The notes under the pieces were generated by a model, which did no database searches, was not told the origin of the DNA, and was given only the letters and a program-made list of their open reading frames with translations. Position numbers and translations under genes: made by a program. A stretch of DNA of 64,000 bases. It comes from Nakazawaea peltata. Taxonomy: Eukaryota > Ascomycota > Pichiomycetes > Alaninales > Pachysolenaceae. The stretch lies in assembly GCA_001599355.1 (NCBI GenBank), contig BCGQ01000011.1, positions 123,662-187,661 of the forward strand, given 5' to 3'. Shown here piece by piece: positions 62,701-64,000 of this stretch (within the stretch, counting starts at the first letter, position 1; every line of letters begins with the position of its first letter).

Positions 62701-63216
62701 AATGGAGATGTCACTGTTATCATTGATGTTCCAGGTGCTACAACTACCACAACTACTTTGCCTGCTAAGGGAACTATAAGCACTAGAGTCATCACAGTCG
62801 AAACTCAAGCTGATGTCACTAACACTGTGGTAGAGCTCATCACTTGTGCCCCAACTACTTCCAAGGGTAATGTAGTCACTATCACATCGACTATGTGTAC
62901 AGCCACTCTCAACAAAGATGGTTCTGCAGCTTGTAACGGATCTTCCGGGTCTGGTTCTGGAAACTCCGGAAACTCTGGAAACTCCGGTTCATCAGGCTCA
63001 GGAAACTCAGGTAACTCCGGATCTTCTGGAAACTCAGGTAGCTCCGGTAGCTCCGGTAACACTGGAAACTCTGGAAGCTCCGGTTCTTCTGGTTCTTCTG
63101 GAAACACTGGCTCTGGCTCTGGTTCAGACACTACTGTGTACGAAGGTGCTGCCTCTGCCTTGACTGCCCAATCTGGTCTCTTGGCTGCCTTGATTCTGTT
63201 CCTCTTCTTCAACTAA
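59717..63216 (+). CDS. Flocculin-like GPI adhesin with GLEYA/PA14-type lectin head, frame broken by an 8-bp duplication
   Basis: Cell-wall adhesin. The ATG at 59717 opens a signal peptide (MIGRSVFGLLASMALYANIIVA). A lectin-like head of about 230 residues follows, with YxATSTGYYQYRF, adjacent Asp in IDDSVMMFLG and an AFDCC motif typical of PA14/GLEYA adhesins. About 20 Thr-rich flocculin repeats (TTxGWTG...GDVTE.VETP) come next, then a Ser/Gly/Asn-rich stalk (62935-63125) and a GPI signal ending LLAALILFLFFN. The head frame runs to a stop at 61579 (620 codons). The rest lies in another frame from about 60985. An exact tandem copy of TTGGACAG at 60982-60997 accounts for the shift; without it the length would be 1163 residues. 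It may be a pseudogene, a switchable allele or an assembly error. Confidence 0.85.
60481..62750 (+). repeat. About 20 flocculin-type repeats of about 37 codons
   Basis: Period is near 111 bp. Each unit carries a W-T-G core, a Thr/Ser run, (N/D)GDVT and ETPTHTP. Subtypes are GWTGSDTT, GWTGSSTI, EPWTG and TPWTGTF. The block of EPWTG plus TPWTGTF units occurs twice (about 60960-61190 and 61860-62090), so a higher-order duplication of about 0.9 kb is visible. Divergence increases toward the 3' end. Confidence 0.9.
60982..60997 (+). repeat. Exact 8-bp tandem duplication causing frameshift
   Basis: TTGGACAG twice in a row within a repeat unit that elsewhere reads GAACCTTGGACAGG without duplication (near 61880). 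Eight bases shift the frame by two. Confidence 0.9.
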
Positions 63217-63911
63217 GAACTGAGAACCGAACTCCCCCGACATGCCTACTTAATTTTTATGTTGTTGTTTAGGCACTGTCCTAGCCTCCCTTTTTGATTT
63301 TATTTAGGTGATAGCTATAAAGTTCTCACCTCCTTTTTTAACGTCAGTACTGCAGATACCGTCAAGACAATTTAAGTCAATCTTTGTTTGCCTTCACTAT
63401 CTTGCATTTTTCAACCTTTCTTCTGGAGGCCTACTATTGAGTAATAAATTATATTGTATTTAATTCTTGTAGCGATGTATTGAAAAGAATTCCTTTAGTT
63501 GTGTTTACTTTACTAATTTTCCCTATTGAGTTTTCGCTAATAAGCTAAATAAATCTGTAATTTGCATTCAACACATAGGAAGTGCGCACAACATAGCATT
63601 TTAGGACTTTTGACTCAATTTATCAAATATAATTATAGAGTTGATGGATTTAAAGAAGTGCATTTGACTATCAGCACTCCTAAACACAATTAAACATAAC
63701 AATTTATCCACATCACTACAACAAATCGTTTAATCAGTAATTGCATCCACTCTACAACTCAGTAGCATTTAATTAATACATAAATAATTATATATATGAT
63801 ATAAAATATAATCTACAGAAATACTAGCAAAGATATAAAATAAGATAAATATAATTATATATAATTAATATAACCAGAAAACATCAATGACTCACCAGTA
63901 AAGTGATGCAT
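63217..63911. other. AT-rich telomere-proximal region
   Basis: About 700 bp between the adhesin stop and the telomere repeats. It is very AT-rich from about 63430 onward, with ATATAATTATATAT runs near 63785-63875. No gene is seen. It could include an origin or a core subtelomeric element, but no family is recognised. Confidence 0.55.
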
Positions 63912-64000
63912 TGGTGTATTGGTGTGTTGGTGTTATGATGTTTACTTGGGTGTGTTGGTGTTATGATGTTTACTTGGGTGTGTTGGTGTTATGATGTTTA
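63912..64000 (+). repeat. Telomeric repeat array, 28-bp unit
   Basis: After an irregular GGTGTATT start, the unit GGTGTGTTGGTGTTATGATG plus TTTACTTG repeats exactly at 63921-63948 and 63949-63976, with a partial third copy from 63977 to the window end. Long telomere units of 20-30 bp with GGTGT elements are known from Candida and Kluyveromyces. The G-rich strand runs 5' to 3' toward the right edge, as required at a right chromosome end. Confidence 0.85.

Noticed and set aside
61534-62808. 424-codon and other long frames antisense to, or in other frames of, the adhesin repeats
   Set aside because: Repetitive Thr codons leave all frames open. The Ser/Gly/Cys-rich products merely mirror the repeat.

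Overview
This window is a chromosome end from a budding yeast (Saccharomycotina). The evidence is compact single-copy yeast genes (UTP14, PRE8, ERG13, ERG9, BST1, MDL1, GOS1, SDH2, FIP1, BUD4, NAR1, ZWF1), short 5'-proximal introns with a TACTAAC branch site, and a telomere-type repeat array at the right edge. CTG codons fall repeatedly where these protein families have alanine, for example the D-loop of the ABC transporter MDL1, four sites in PRE8, two in SDH2 and several in ZWF1 and NAR1. This points to the CUG-Ala nuclear code (NCBI table 26), and so to the Pachysolen/Nakazawaea/Peterozyma group. I cannot name the species. Standard-code translations of this window are wrong at every CTG.

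Left part (1-31 kb), dense housekeeping genes: UTP14 (cut by the window edge), PRE8, a U2AF small subunit gene, ERG13, an MSC1/ISH1-type secretory protein, two tandem DHA1 drug/polyamine exporters, GAD1, GTR1, ERG9, BST1, MDL1, an unrecognised gene, TAF13, a cytochrome-b5 sphingolipid desaturase, GOS1 and SDH2. ERG13, ERG9 and the desaturase are lipid genes, and all have TCGTATA sterol-element-like sites upstream.

Middle part (31-54 kb), sparser: FIP1, BUD4, a possible 71-aa protein, a CENP-W/Wip1-like histone-fold protein, a TALE homeodomain regulator with long flanking gene-free regions (2.2 kb upstream, 5.3 kb downstream), a peroxisomal D-amino-acid oxidase, a small secreted CFEM-like protein, NAR1 and ZWF1.

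Right part (55-64 kb), subtelomere: 4.7 kb without a supported gene, then a large flocculin-like GPI adhesin with about 20 tandem repeats of about 37 residues. It is split into two frames by an exact 8-bp tandem duplication. The adhesin ends about 700 bp before an array of a 28-bp telomeric unit. A 13-bp piece of that unit occurs exactly four more times inside the window, which is far above chance and suggests a shared telomere/promoter-binding factor.
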